This document shows positions 41,857 through 50,275 of a stretch of DNA of 64,000 nucleotides, piece after piece. Source of the DNA: Streptomyces sp. NBC_00237 (GTDB lineage: Bacteria > Actinomycetota > Actinomycetes > Streptomycetales > Streptomycetaceae); NCBI RefSeq assembly GCF_026342435.1, contig NZ_JAPEMT010000005.1:481397-545396 (forward strand). The letters run 5' to 3'. The first letter of the stretch is position 1. Each line of letters starts with the position of its first letter. The notes under the pieces are model-generated. The model ran no database searches, was not told where the DNA came from, and saw only the letters and a program-made list of their open reading frames with translations. The position numbers and the translations under genes were made by a program.

Positions 41857-42930
41857 TCAGGCCACGGTGCGGCGGGCGCATTCTTCGACCACGCCCCTCA
41901 GGCTCCCCGTCCTCCGCAGAAGCTCCCGCTGCACGTGCGCCCCGTTCCCCCTCTCCAGCAACACCTCCAGGTGCTCCTTGACCAGCTCCATGTCCCCGCT
42001 GTCCCGCAGCGCCTCCGACACGTGCGTCAGCAGCGCCCGTACGACCGTCTCCGCCGATGCCGGCGTCAGGGTCGACGGATCGACCAGCTCCCCGCACAGC
42101 CCCGACCGTGCCGCCCGCCACGACGCCAGCCGCAGCAGCCCGACACCCGTGTCGTCCGCCGGGCCGCCCTCGGCCCACTCCCGGGCGGCCGTCTCCACCA
42201 GCGCCCGCACCAGCGCCGCGATGAGCACGGTGTCGTCCGCCTCCAGGCAGACGTCCGGCACGCGCACCTCCACCGTCGGGTAGTGCCGCGACAGCCGGGC
42301 GTCGAAATAGATCATGCCCTCGTCGAGCAGGGTCCCCGTGGCCAGCATCCCCTGCACCAGCCGGTGGTAGTTCTCGGCGGACCCGAAGTGCTCGGTGGCC
42401 CCCGTGGACGGCCACCGCCCCCACACCCGGCTCCGGTAGGAGGCGTACCGGGTGTCCCTGCCCTGCCAGTACGGCGAGTTCGCGCTCAGTGCCACGAGCG
42501 CGGGCAGCCACGGCTGTATCCGGTCGAGCACGGCCACCCCCTCCTCGTCGGAGTCCACGGACACGTGCACATGGCAGCCGCACGTCAGCTGCTCCAGCGC
42601 GGTCAGCCCGAACTCCTCCTCCAGCCGCCGGTAGCGGTCCCCGGAGTTGATGGACGGGTTCACCGGGAGAGGGGACGTGGCGAGCGCCGCGAGTTCCGCT
42701 CCCGCCCGTCGCGCACCGGCCGCCGCCTCCCCGCGCCAGCGCCGTACCTCCTCGGCCAGCCCTTCGATGGTGGTGCGCGGCCGGGTCGCGATCTCCAACT
42801 GCTCGCGGTGCAGTTCCTTCTCCAGCGTGGAGCCGTCGGGCAGCGCGGCCAGGACGACCCCGGACACCGCCCTCGGCGTCCCGTCGCTGTCGACCAGTAA
42901 CAGTTCCTCTTCCACTCCCACACTGCGCAC
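41857..42930 (-). CDS. YbdK-family carboxylate-amine ligase (glutamate-cysteine ligase type 2)
   Basis: The 357-residue enzyme belongs to the GCS2 family, which joins glutamate to cysteine or another amine using ATP. It shows the starting VGVEEELLLVD, HREQLEIATRP near 41 and the substrate-binding CGCHVHVSVDS near 117, then FDARLSRHYPTVEVRVPD near 210. Streptomyces use mycothiol instead of glutathione, so the physiological product is uncertain. GTG at 42930 is preceded by a GAGGGGGG site. Confidence 0.88.
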   Translation of the reverse strand: MRSVGVEEELLLVDSDGTPRAVSGVVLAALPDGSTLEKELHREQLEIATRPRTTIEGLAEEVRRWRGEAAAGARRAGAELAALATSPLPVNPSINSGDRYRRLEEEFGLTALEQLTCGCHVHVSVDSDEEGVAVLDRIQPWLPALVALSANSPYWQGRDTRYASYRSRVWGRWPSTGATEHFGSAENYHRLVQGMLATGTLLDEGMIYFDARLSRHYPTVEVRVPDVCLEADDTVLIAALVRALVETAAREWAEGGPADDTGVGLLRLASWRAARSGLCGELVDPSTLTPASAETVVRALLTHVSEALRDSGDMELVKEHLEVLLERGNGAHVQRELLRRTGSLRGVVEECARRTVA

Positions 42931-43063
42931 GGGTGGCCCCCCTCGGGCTCGGTGATCTTCGTGGACGTACGTCGATCTACGTGGTGGCGGAGCGAGTGCC
43001 CTCTTTCTCTACCCACGTGCCCTGGCCGCGCCGCACGTTCACGACTGTGCAAATATCGGATTC

Positions 43064-43861
43064 ATGTCGGCATTGACTGATCTCCTTCCGTCAGAAGCGA
43101 TACGACTCGACGCCCATGCGACGGACTGGAAGCAGGCGGTCCGGGACGCGGGCGAGCTCCTCGTCGCCACCGGCACCTCCACCGCCGCGTACACGGCGGA
43201 GATGATCCGGAATGTGGAGGAGAACGGTCCGTACATCGTCATCGCCCCGGGTTTCGCGTTTGCGCACGCCCGCCCGTCGCCCGCCGTACTGCGAACCGGA
43301 ATGTCCTGGGTGCGCCTCGCGGAGCCCGTCGATTTCGGGCACGAGACCAACGACCCGGTGACCCTGGTGGTCGCCCTCGCCGCGAAGGACGCCGCCGCGC
43401 ACACCGCCGCGATGGCCTCCCTGGCCCGCCTCCTGGGCGACCCGGAGACCTCGCGCGCCCTGCACGAAGCGGCTACGCCACAGGCATTGCACGCCGTGCT
43501 CGCCGGGCAGGAGGACGTACGCACTCCGCAGAAGGGGGCACCCGCCGCACCTGCGGGACGCGCCGCCGCACCCGGCATGCACAAGATCCTCACCGTCTGC
43601 GGCAACGGCGTCGGCACCAGCCTCTTCCTGAAGAACACCCTGGAACAGGTCCTGGACCGCTGGAACTGGTCGAGGTACGTGAACGTCGAGGCCACCGACA
43701 CCATCTCCGCCAAGGGCAAGGCGTCCGAGGCCGTCGCGATCCTCACCTCGCGCGAGATCGCCCGCACGCTCGGCGACGTGGGCGTGCCGGTCAAGGTCGT
43801 CGAGGACTTCACCAGTACGACCGAGGTCGACGGCGTACTCCGCGACACCTACGACGTCTGA
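43064..43861 (+). CDS. Fused PTS EIIA-EIIB, ascorbate (Ula) type
   Basis: The 265-residue cytoplasmic protein joins an EIIA domain of the mannitol/fructose/ascorbate type (residues 1-150), with the phosphoryl-accepting His68 in FAFAHARP, through an Ala/Pro linker (155-170) to an EIIB domain with the cysteine of VCGNGVGTS at 179. In Escherichia coli these functions are separate (UlaC and UlaB). EIIC follows 30 bases downstream. No catabolic ula genes lie nearby, so the transported sugar is uncertain. Confidence 0.9.
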   Translation: MSALTDLLPSEAIRLDAHATDWKQAVRDAGELLVATGTSTAAYTAEMIRNVEENGPYIVIAPGFAFAHARPSPAVLRTGMSWVRLAEPVDFGHETNDPVTLVVALAAKDAAAHTAAMASLARLLGDPETSRALHEAATPQALHAVLAGQEDVRTPQKGAPAAPAGRAAAPGMHKILTVCGNGVGTSLFLKNTLEQVLDRWNWSRYVNVEATDTISAKGKASEAVAILTSREIARTLGDVGVPVKVVEDFTSTTEVDGVLRDTYDV

Positions 43862-43891
43862 TCACGGACTTACCGCACGGAGGCCCCGCAC

Positions 43892-45475
43892 ATGGACTGG
43901 CTCGTTTCCTTCGCGAAGTTCCTCGTCAACGAGATCCTCAGCCAACCCGCCTACCTCATCGGCATCATCACCGCCGTCGGCCTGATCGCCCTGCGCAAGT
44001 CGACGGGGCAGGTGGTCGGCGGGGCCATCAAGGCGACGCTGGGCTTCCTGCTGATCGGCGCCGGAGCGGGACTGGTCGTCAACTCCCTCGCCCCCCTCGG
44101 CGAGATGATCCAGGGCTCGACCGGCGCGCACGGCGTCATCCCCACCAACGAGGCCATCGTCGGCATCGCCCAGGCGCAGTACGGGGCGAGAGTGGCCTGG
44201 CTGATGATCGTGGGCTTCGCCGTCAGTCTCCTCCTCGCCCGCTTCACGCCTCTCCGCTACGTTTTCCTGACCGGTCATCACATGCTGTTCATGGCAACCT
44301 TGTTGACCATCGTCCTGGCCACCGCCGGACAGGGTTCGGTCGCAGTCGTCATCGTCGGCGGCGTGCTCCTCGGCATCCTCCTGGTCGCCCTGCCCGCCTT
44401 CGCGCACCCCTGGACCAAACGCGTCACCGGCAACAACAGCGTCGCCATCGGCCACTTCGGCACCGCCGGATACATCACGGCGGGCGCGGCCGGTCAGCTC
44501 GTCGGCAGGCGCAGCCGCAGCACCGAGGAGATGAACCTCCCCGAGGGTTTGCGCTTCCTGCGCGACTCGATGGTCGCCACCGCGCTCTCCATGGTCCTGA
44601 TCTACCTGATCATGGCGATCGTCTTCCTGGTGAAGGTCGGCGAGGACGTCGCCTACCGGGCATTCGGCGACGGGGCCGCCGCCACCGACTTCGGCAACTA
44701 CCTCATGAAGTCCGTGATGCAGGGCCTCCAGTTCGGCATCGCCGTCGCCGTCATCCTCTTCGGCGTCCGTACGATCCTCGGCGAGCTGGTCCCCGCCTTC
44801 CAGGGCATCGCCAACAAGCTCGTCCCCGGCGCGGTCCCCTCCCTCGACGCGCCGATCGTCTTCCCGTACGCCCAGAACGCCGTCCTGATCGGCTTCATCT
44901 CCAGCTTCATCGGCGGCCTGATCAGCCTCGGCCTGCTCGCCTGGATCTTCAACCCGGCCTTCGGCCTCGCCCTCGTCCTGCCCGGTCTGGTCCCGCACTT
45001 CTTCACCGGCGGCGCGGCGGGCGTCTACGGCAACGCCACCGGAGGCCGCCGAGGAGCGGTCGTCGGCGCCTTCCTCAACGGCGTGCTCATCACCTTCCTC
45101 CCGGCCCTCCTCCTCAAGGTGCTCGGCGCCTTCGGCAAGGAGAACACCACCTTCGGCGACGCCGACTTCGGCTGGTTCGGCTCGATCATCGGCAACGTCG
45201 CCAAGATCGGCGGAGGCGGGGCCGTCGCGCTGATGCTGGCGGTCGGCGCGGTCCTGCTGACCGGCGCGATCGTGATGCAGAAGCGGGTCGTGGACACCGG
45301 CTGGGACCCGGGCGCCAAGCGCGACGCCGCCCTCGGCGTGCAGGCCCGCGTCACGACGGCCGCTGGCCCGGCAGACGCCGCCGAGTCCGCCGGGTCCGCG
45401 GGGTCCGTCGGGACGTACTCCCGCATCGCCCCGCCCGCGGGGGCCCCGGCACCGCCGCCGCGCCCCGGAGAGTGA
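43892..45475 (+). CDS. ulaA: PTS EIIC permease, ascorbate (UlaA) type
   Basis: The 527-residue integral membrane protein has about eleven helices and the UlaA features AGYITAGAAGQLVG, SLDAPIVFPYAQNAVLIGF, and GNATGGRRGAVVGAFLNGVL. It carries the substrate through the membrane while the upstream IIAB protein phosphorylates it. A Gly/Ala/Pro tail of about 60 residues follows the last helix. A GGAGG site precedes the ATG. The pair forms a two-gene operon convergent with the dioxygenase gene. Confidence 0.9.
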   Translation: MDWLVSFAKFLVNEILSQPAYLIGIITAVGLIALRKSTGQVVGGAIKATLGFLLIGAGAGLVVNSLAPLGEMIQGSTGAHGVIPTNEAIVGIAQAQYGARVAWLMIVGFAVSLLLARFTPLRYVFLTGHHMLFMATLLTIVLATAGQGSVAVVIVGGVLLGILLVALPAFAHPWTKRVTGNNSVAIGHFGTAGYITAGAAGQLVGRRSRSTEEMNLPEGLRFLRDSMVATALSMVLIYLIMAIVFLVKVGEDVAYRAFGDGAAATDFGNYLMKSVMQGLQFGIAVAVILFGVRTILGELVPAFQGIANKLVPGAVPSLDAPIVFPYAQNAVLIGFISSFIGGLISLGLLAWIFNPAFGLALVLPGLVPHFFTGGAAGVYGNATGGRRGAVVGAFLNGVLITFLPALLLKVLGAFGKENTTFGDADFGWFGSIIGNVAKIGGGGAVALMLAVGAVLLTGAIVMQKRVVDTGWDPGAKRDAALGVQARVTTAAGPADAAESAGSAGSVGTYSRIAPPAGAPAPPPRPGE

Positions 45476-45483
45476 CACGGACG

Positions 45484-45498
45484 GCGGGCCGGGCCCGC
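45484..45498. terminator. Hairpin between convergent PTS and dioxygenase genes
   Basis: GCGGGCC-G-GGCCCGC is a near-perfect palindrome just after the permease stop. Its tiny loop limits confidence. Confidence 0.35.
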
Positions 45499-45531
45499 AG
45501 GGCCGATGGAGCCAATTCCCCGACCGCGTTC

Positions 45532-46401
45532 CTAGACCGCGCGCCAGAGGGCGGGCACGTTCGGCGGTTCCCAGCCCGCGCTCGCGGTGTGCGCCTGGAG
45601 GCAGGTGTACGAGCGTCCCCCGTACGTCACCTTGTCGCCCGCCTTGTACGCGGTGCCCGCCTTCCAGGTGCCGGACGGGGGAGGTGTCGTCGGCGGGTCG
45701 GTCGGCCCCGGCCCCTGCGGCACGTTCAGCACGAAGTCGTAACTGCCCTGCCTCGTCGGCCCGTTGTCGCGCATCGTCATCAGCAGGCGGGCGTCGAAGA
45801 TGCTGTCGGTGTTGTTGCGCGGCTCGTTCGGGAAGTACAGCTGCGTCGTCAGCACCGGCCGGTTCGGGGCCTGCACCTTGACGTGAATGTGCCGGGTGCG
45901 GCCCGGATAGAGGCCCGGCACGATCGTCGTCAGCGTGAACGCGCCCTGCGCGTCGGTGAATTGATGCCCCCGGAAGCGGAAGCCGGTGTTGTCGTACGCC
46001 CCGTTCACGTCGGCCTGCCAGAAGTCCAGCAGGGCGTTCGCGATGGGCCGACAGGCCAGCCCGAACACGTACCCCGTCACGGTCAGCCGGGTCCCCGGCG
46101 GGTTTCCGTCCAGCAGCGAGGTGCGGCGCGGCGAGTTCGGCTTGAAGTACGGGCCCTCGGTCTGCGCCGGGGTCGGGTCGTCCCCGTCGTCGCACGACGG
46201 GGTGAGCTGCGGCGGTACGTCACCGCCGCGCGCCGTCCTGGCCAGCGCGGGCACGCCCACCAGGGCGGTGGGCAGCGCCACCCCGGCGGCGAGGGCCGCA
46301 CGCAGCACGGTCTTGCGGGACGGGTGGCTCTTCGGAGCGGGGGAGCCGGAGGGGCCGGACTCGGGCTGGTCCGGCGTGCCGGGCGACTGGGGCTGGTCCA
46401 T
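45532..46401 (-). CDS. Secreted intradiol dioxygenase fused to a carbohydrate-binding module
   Basis: The 289-residue protein combines an N-terminal signal peptide (TVLRAALAAGVALPTALVG), a non-haem iron intradiol dioxygenase domain (about 65-225) and a C-terminal CBM5/12 chitin-binding module (about 243-289, WKAGTAYKAGDKVTYGGRSYTCLQ). Iron ligands are visible as Tyr in NGAYDNTG and GLYPGRTR and the HIHVKV histidines. The design matches the secreted aromatic-ring-opening enzyme described in Streptomyces that grow on plant biomass. The signal peptide has SRK in place of a twin arginine. It lies downstream of the AraC gene. Confidence 0.88.
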   Translation of the reverse strand: MDQPQSPGTPDQPESGPSGSPAPKSHPSRKTVLRAALAAGVALPTALVGVPALARTARGGDVPPQLTPSCDDGDDPTPAQTEGPYFKPNSPRRTSLLDGNPPGTRLTVTGYVFGLACRPIANALLDFWQADVNGAYDNTGFRFRGHQFTDAQGAFTLTTIVPGLYPGRTRHIHVKVQAPNRPVLTTQLYFPNEPRNNTDSIFDARLLMTMRDNGPTRQGSYDFVLNVPQGPGPTDPPTTPPPSGTWKAGTAYKAGDKVTYGGRSYTCLQAHTASAGWEPPNVPALWRAV

Positions 46402-46500
46402 GGCGGGGACGCCTCCAAGTGGGGGAGCGGAAGGGGGAGTCCGGGTCCTGCCGAGCAGGCCCCGGGACGCTCCGGGCGCGCTCCGGAACTCCCCTCGAAC

Positions 46501-47412
46501 CTAGGGCGACGGCTCGGGGTGCGCGAGGGACGGGACGCGGTAGTCGTGGTGCATTGCACCGCTGCCCCGCCGGAACTCGCCCGGACTGATGCCGGTCTCC
46601 CGCCGGAAGAACCGACAGAAGTAGGCGGGGTCCCCGAAGCCGACCCCCGCAGCGACCTGACGTACCGTCAACTCCGTTCGCACCAGCAGCCGTTTGGCCT
46701 CGTGCGTGCGGACCTCGCGGACCAGCTGCCCCGGGGTGCGCCCGGTGCTCTGCTTGACCGCCTCGTTGAGATAGCCGACGCTCACGCCGATCCGGCGGGC
46801 GCAGGAGCGCACCTCCCACACGTCGGGGCCCGGCCGGGCCAGCAGCCGTACGAACTCCTGGGTGACCAGGGCGGGCCGGCCGGTGGGGTCGGGCCGTTGC
46901 GGGGCCGGTCCCACCAGCCGGGAGGCACGTACGATCAGTACGTGCAGATAGGCGCGCAGCACCGAGGCGAACCCGTCCTGACCGGTGCGGTACTCGCGCT
47001 CCATGTCGGCGATCAGCCGGGCGAAGGCCGGGGCGTCGTCCCCGGCGGGACTGAACCAGGGCCGCTCACCGAGGGCGCGCAGCAGCTCGCGGTCGGCCGG
47101 GTGGTCGAGCAGGAAGTCCTCGGTGAAGAGGACGACCCGGCCGTGCAGATCGGTGGCGTTCTCCCAGTAGTGCACCTGGCCGGGGACGACGAAGCACAGG
47201 TGCGGCGGGCGGAGTTCCCAGCGGGAGAGGTCCAGGACGTGCGCGCCGTGCCCGCTGGTGACGAAGACGATCTCGTAGAAGGTGTGCCGGTGCGGGAAGG
47301 AAGCGCGCGAGAGGGCTCCGATGCTGTCGAACGAGCCGATGGCGAAGGGGAGTTGCTGTGGCGCGGGCACCTGGAGGCGATGCAGCGGGACTGCTCTCTC
47401 TACGGTCTCCAT
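46501..47412 (-). CDS. AraC-family transcriptional regulator
   Basis: The 303-residue regulator has an N-terminal cupin sensor domain (FPHRHTFYEIVFVTSG, PPHLCFVVPGQVHYW) and a C-terminal AraC helix-turn-helix at about 205-290 (RRIGVSVGYLNEAVKQSTGRTPGQLV, then AAGVGFGDPAYFCRFFRRETGISPGEFR). It probably controls the dioxygenase gene that follows on the same strand and perhaps its own promoter. The ATG at 47412 is chosen from the family start. Its upstream region is full of repeats. Confidence 0.87.
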   Translation of the reverse strand: METVERAVPLHRLQVPAPQQLPFAIGSFDSIGALSRASFPHRHTFYEIVFVTSGHGAHVLDLSRWELRPPHLCFVVPGQVHYWENATDLHGRVVLFTEDFLLDHPADRELLRALGERPWFSPAGDDAPAFARLIADMEREYRTGQDGFASVLRAYLHVLIVRASRLVGPAPQRPDPTGRPALVTQEFVRLLARPGPDVWEVRSCARRIGVSVGYLNEAVKQSTGRTPGQLVREVRTHEAKRLLVRTELTVRQVAAGVGFGDPAYFCRFFRRETGISPGEFRRGSGAMHHDYRVPSLAHPEPSP

Positions 47413-47459
47413 GGCGGTGGCCCTCTCCCTTCCCGGGTCGCACCCGGGGCGCGCAGAAC

Positions 47460-47471
47460 TGGTCCGGACCA
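47460..47471. promoter_or_regulatory. TGGTCC-GGACCA palindrome in the AraC promoter
   Basis: A perfect 12-bp palindrome lies 48 bases before the AraC gene. A second, partial copy (TTGGTCCGGATT) occurs at 47509-47520. They are plausible operator sites for the regulator. Confidence 0.45.
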
Positions 47472-47566
47472 ATGCACGATGCCATGCGGGGCCGGGCGGG
47501 GGAACCTGTTGGTCCGGATTCCGGGCCCGGGCTTCCTGAACGGCGCGGGCTTCCCGAACGGCCGGA

Positions 47567-47599
47567 CAATCCGTACGGTCGGGCAATCCGTACGGTCGG
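47567..47599. repeat. 16-bp tandem repeat CAATCCGTACGGTCGG x2
   Basis: Exact copies at 47567-47582 and 47584-47599 are separated by one base, giving a 17-bp period. They lie in the divergent promoter between the AraC gene and an alpha/beta-hydrolase. Two GAACGGC boxes precede them. Confidence 0.7.
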
Positions 47600-47662
47600 C
47601 GGCTTCGAACCACTCCATGCGGGGCGGCAGAGCCGACGAGTGCGGCAGACACGGAGGTGACG

Positions 47663-48400
47663 GTGCGATCCCGAGCGGTAAGTGAATCACCGGGCGCGGT
47701 CGGCCCCGACGGGCGCGGCGCGGGCCCCGAGGCCGCCGTCCTGTTCCTGCACGGAGGCCGGGCCGACGGCCTGGAGCCGCCGCCACCGCTGAACCTGCCG
47801 GGCCGCCGTCTGATCCCCTTCCGGCGGGCCGTCGTCCGCGCTGCCGGGGAGCACTCCCTCGCTCTCCGCACGGCCGTCTACCGGCACCGGGGCTGGAACG
47901 GCCCGCGCGCCGATCCGGTGCACGACGCCTCGCGCGCCCTCGACGAGCTGGCCGCCGAGCTCGGGCCGGTGCCCGTGGTCCTGGTCGGTCACTCGATGGG
48001 AGGCAGGGCGGCCCTGCGCATCGCCGGACATCCGCAGGTCGTCGGGGTGGTCGGGCTCGCTCCGTGGTGCCCGGACGGCGAGCCGGTCGACCACCTCGCG
48101 GGCCGCGACCTCGTACTCCTGCACGGCGACCGCGACCGTACGACGAGCCCGCGCGGCACCCGCGAACTGGCGGCCCGCGCCCGCCTGGCCGGGGCCCGGG
48201 CGTGTGTGATCGAGGTCGAGGGCGGCGACCACGCGATGCTGCGGCGGGCGGGGGAGTGGCACACGGCCACCGGGCTGCTCACGGCGGGGCTGCTCGGCTT
48301 CACACCGCTGCCGACAGGGGTGGGTGCGGCGCTGCGGCTGCCCGGGGACGGTATCGGAGATGCGGAAAGCGGGGTGCTGCGGCTCGACGCGTGCTGGTGA
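47663..48400 (+). CDS. Dienelactone-hydrolase-like alpha/beta-hydrolase
   Basis: The 245-residue hydrolase shows an N-terminal LFLHGGRADG oxyanion region, the nucleophile elbow VGHSMGG near residue 110, and late acid/histidine strands LLHGDRDRTTSP and EGGDHAML. GTG at 47663 is selected because a perfect GGAGGTGAC Shine-Dalgarno stands five bases upstream. It is divergent from the AraC regulator and may be in the same regulon as the ring-cleaving dioxygenase, which would fit an aromatic-degradation theme. Confidence 0.8.
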   Translation: MRSRAVSESPGAVGPDGRGAGPEAAVLFLHGGRADGLEPPPPLNLPGRRLIPFRRAVVRAAGEHSLALRTAVYRHRGWNGPRADPVHDASRALDELAAELGPVPVVLVGHSMGGRAALRIAGHPQVVGVVGLAPWCPDGEPVDHLAGRDLVLLHGDRDRTTSPRGTRELAARARLAGARACVIEVEGGDHAMLRRAGEWHTATGLLTAGLLGFTPLPTGVGAALRLPGDGIGDAESGVLRLDACW

Positions 48401-48418
48401 GGGTCTCCGGGGCGGCCC

Positions 48419-49354
48419 TCAGGTGCGGGGCGCCGGGGCGGAACGAGGGTGGCGAGGCCGGGGCCCCCGGCCCTCCAGACGGGCCAGCTCCACGTTGAAC
48501 TGGGCGCCCACCAGCAGCGAGAGGTTGGCGAACCAGACCCAGACCAGGAACACCACGACCCCGGCCAGGGACCCGTACAGCCTGCTGTAGCTGGCGATGT
48601 GCGTCGTGTAGAACGCGAACCCGGCCGACGCCGTCAGCCAGAGCGCCGCCGCCAGGACCCCGCCGGGCAGCCCCCGCCGCACCCCCCGCGCGACAGCGGG
48701 ACCGGTGTGGAAGAGGATCATGATCAGCAGCGCCACCAGGAATCCCAGCACCGGCCACTTCAGGCCCGACCACACCGCCTCACCCACCTCCCCCATGCCC
48801 AGTTTGTCCGCGATGCCGCGCGCCATCGGGCCGGTGATCACCAGCGCCGCCGCGCTCGTGAGGAGGAGCAGGAGGAGGAAGGCGGCCGTCACCACGATCA
48901 GGTGGGCCTTGCGCAGGGCGGGCCGTACGTCTCGCACGTGGTGCATGGCGTGCATCGCCCGCCGGAACACCGCCAGATAGCTCGACGCCGACCACAGCGA
49001 GCTCACCGTGCCCGTCACCATCAGCAGCCACACCGCCGAGTTGCCGCGCACCGCGTCCTCCAGGGCCTGCCGCAGTGCCTTGCCCGACTCCGCCGGAGCC
49101 ACCGACGCGATGTCGTCGATGAGGGACTGGGTCGCGTCCGGGTTGGCGAGACCGATCAGGGTGACCGTGACCAGCAGCGCCGGGACCAGGGCCAGGATCG
49201 CGTAGTAGGTGAGCGCCGCCGCCCAGTCGGACACGTCGTCGTTCCACACCGAGACGGGGGTGCGCCGCAGCGCCGTGCGGTAGCGGGCCAGTACGCCCCG
49301 GGAGGTCGGCGGGCCGCTCCGGTCGGCGGGCGGTGCGGTGGGCTCACTCGGCAT
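48419..49354 (-). CDS. YihY/BrkB-family membrane protein
   Basis: The 311-residue integral membrane protein has six hydrophobic segments and the family motifs DWAAALTYYAILALVPAL near residue 43, LWSASSYLAVFRRAMH near 120, GVRRGLPGGVLAAALW near 223, and YGSLAGVVVFLVWVW near 260. Family members were once called ribonuclease BN, but their function is unknown. It is convergent with the hydrolase gene (18 bases) and downstream of another membrane-protein gene. Confidence 0.88.
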   Translation of the reverse strand: MPSEPTAPPADRSGPPTSRGVLARYRTALRRTPVSVWNDDVSDWAAALTYYAILALVPALLVTVTLIGLANPDATQSLIDDIASVAPAESGKALRQALEDAVRGNSAVWLLMVTGTVSSLWSASSYLAVFRRAMHAMHHVRDVRPALRKAHLIVVTAAFLLLLLLTSAAALVITGPMARGIADKLGMGEVGEAVWSGLKWPVLGFLVALLIMILFHTGPAVARGVRRGLPGGVLAAALWLTASAGFAFYTTHIASYSRLYGSLAGVVVFLVWVWFANLSLLVGAQFNVELARLEGRGPRPRHPRSAPAPRT

Positions 49355-49413
49355 GGGGCGTACTTCCGTGGCTTGATCGGGCGGCTGCTGCGCCTACCTT
49401 CTCACCCGGTGTC

Positions 49414-49920
49414 TCACTTCTCCCCATGTGGTGCGGTACGCGAGGGGAGCCGGGTGCTCTCGTCGTGTGCCCCGGAAACGGCGGCGGAACCGGCCGCCGC
49501 CCCACCCCGCAGCGCTTCCCTCCGCAGCGCGATCCCGGTGGCCAGCGCGCCGGCACCCTCCCAGATCCCCACGCCCAGGAACCCCGCCGGGGCCCTGCCC
49601 GTGACGACGGCGAGCGTGAAGACCGTGAAGGTGAGCAACCGGAACGGCACCGTCCAGCGGAAGAAGGCCCGCCAGTCGGCGAGTGCGGCCAGCACGTAGT
49701 AGACGCCCATGTTCACCGCGGCCATGGACGAAGCGGTCAGGAACATCAGGGTGTGGTCCCCGTCGGCCCGCTGTCCGTCGGGTATCGGCTCGAAGCCCAT
49801 CAACGCCAGCTGGGCGTCGGGGGCGACGAGCCCCACGACGCCCAGCGCGGTGGCCAGCAGACCGAAGACCGCCATGGTCCAGCCGGAGGAGGAACGGGGC
49901 AGCCGTACGGAGATGTTCAC
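49414..49920 (-). CDS. Four-helix membrane protein of unknown function
   Basis: The 168-residue protein has four hydrophobic helices (MAVFGLLATALGVVGLV, LMFLTASSMAAVNMGVYYVL, LLTFTVFTLAVVTG and WEGAGALATGIAL) and a disordered tail. It resembles small DUF4345-type membrane proteins but I cannot name the family. Upstream (49980-49993) TGACC-GACG-GGTCA forms a small palindrome. Confidence 0.7.
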   Translation of the reverse strand: MNISVRLPRSSSGWTMAVFGLLATALGVVGLVAPDAQLALMGFEPIPDGQRADGDHTLMFLTASSMAAVNMGVYYVLAALADWRAFFRWTVPFRLLTFTVFTLAVVTGRAPAGFLGVGIWEGAGALATGIALRREALRGGAAAGSAAVSGAHDESTRLPSRTAPHGEK

Positions 49921-50033
49921 GGAGGTCCTTCAGGAGGGCGGGGCGAGGGGCGGCGGCGAAGCCGACCGGGGGAGACTGTTGACCGACGGGTCAGTTGATC
50001 ATTGAATCAGGCCCCTCGCCACCCCCAACCCCC

Positions 50034-50210
50034 CTACCGGCTGCGGAACTTCAGTGAAAACTCCGTCGACGCGTTCCCGTACGCGTCCACCGCCACGACC
50101 TTCGCCGCGTACCGCGTGCCCACTGGGGCCTTCGGCAGCGGAACGTCCAGGGAGTTGACGAGCGGCGCGTAGGAGTACTCGGCGAGCAGGCGCGTGAACT
50201 CCCCGCCGCA
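50034..50210 (-). pseudogene. Remnant: C-terminal fragment of a beta-sandwich (Ig/Fn3-like) protein
   Basis: About 58 codons in one frame read as good protein with actinomycete codon bias: EFTRLLAEYSYAPLVNSLD, then PLPKAPVGTRYAAKVVAVD, AYGNASTEFSLKFRSR and a stop at 50034-50036. The VVAVDAYGNAS motif is typical of the last strands of Fn3/Ig-like domains of secreted enzymes. No start codon or upstream coding lies in frame; the homology-like sequence breaks near 50210 and the GNAT promoter begins. It is therefore most likely the 3' stump of a deleted gene. Confidence 0.5.
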
Positions 50211-50275
50211 CCGTGCGCGGGGGACGCCGGAGGAATTCGCTGGCGGGGAGCCCGGACGCGTGGTCCAGTACGCGC

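Noticed and set aside
43862..46195. Minus-strand open frame of about 780 codons opposite the PTS permease
   Set aside because: Asp/Glu/Val-rich low-complexity shadow; the plus-strand UlaA signature is unambiguous.
45532..46401. Twin-arginine signal for the dioxygenase
   Set aside because: The motif reads SRKTVL with a single arginine, so a Tat signal cannot be claimed, only considered.
47600..47625. tRNA T-loop-like GGTTCGAAG on the minus strand
   Set aside because: No acceptor or anticodon stem can be drawn around it.
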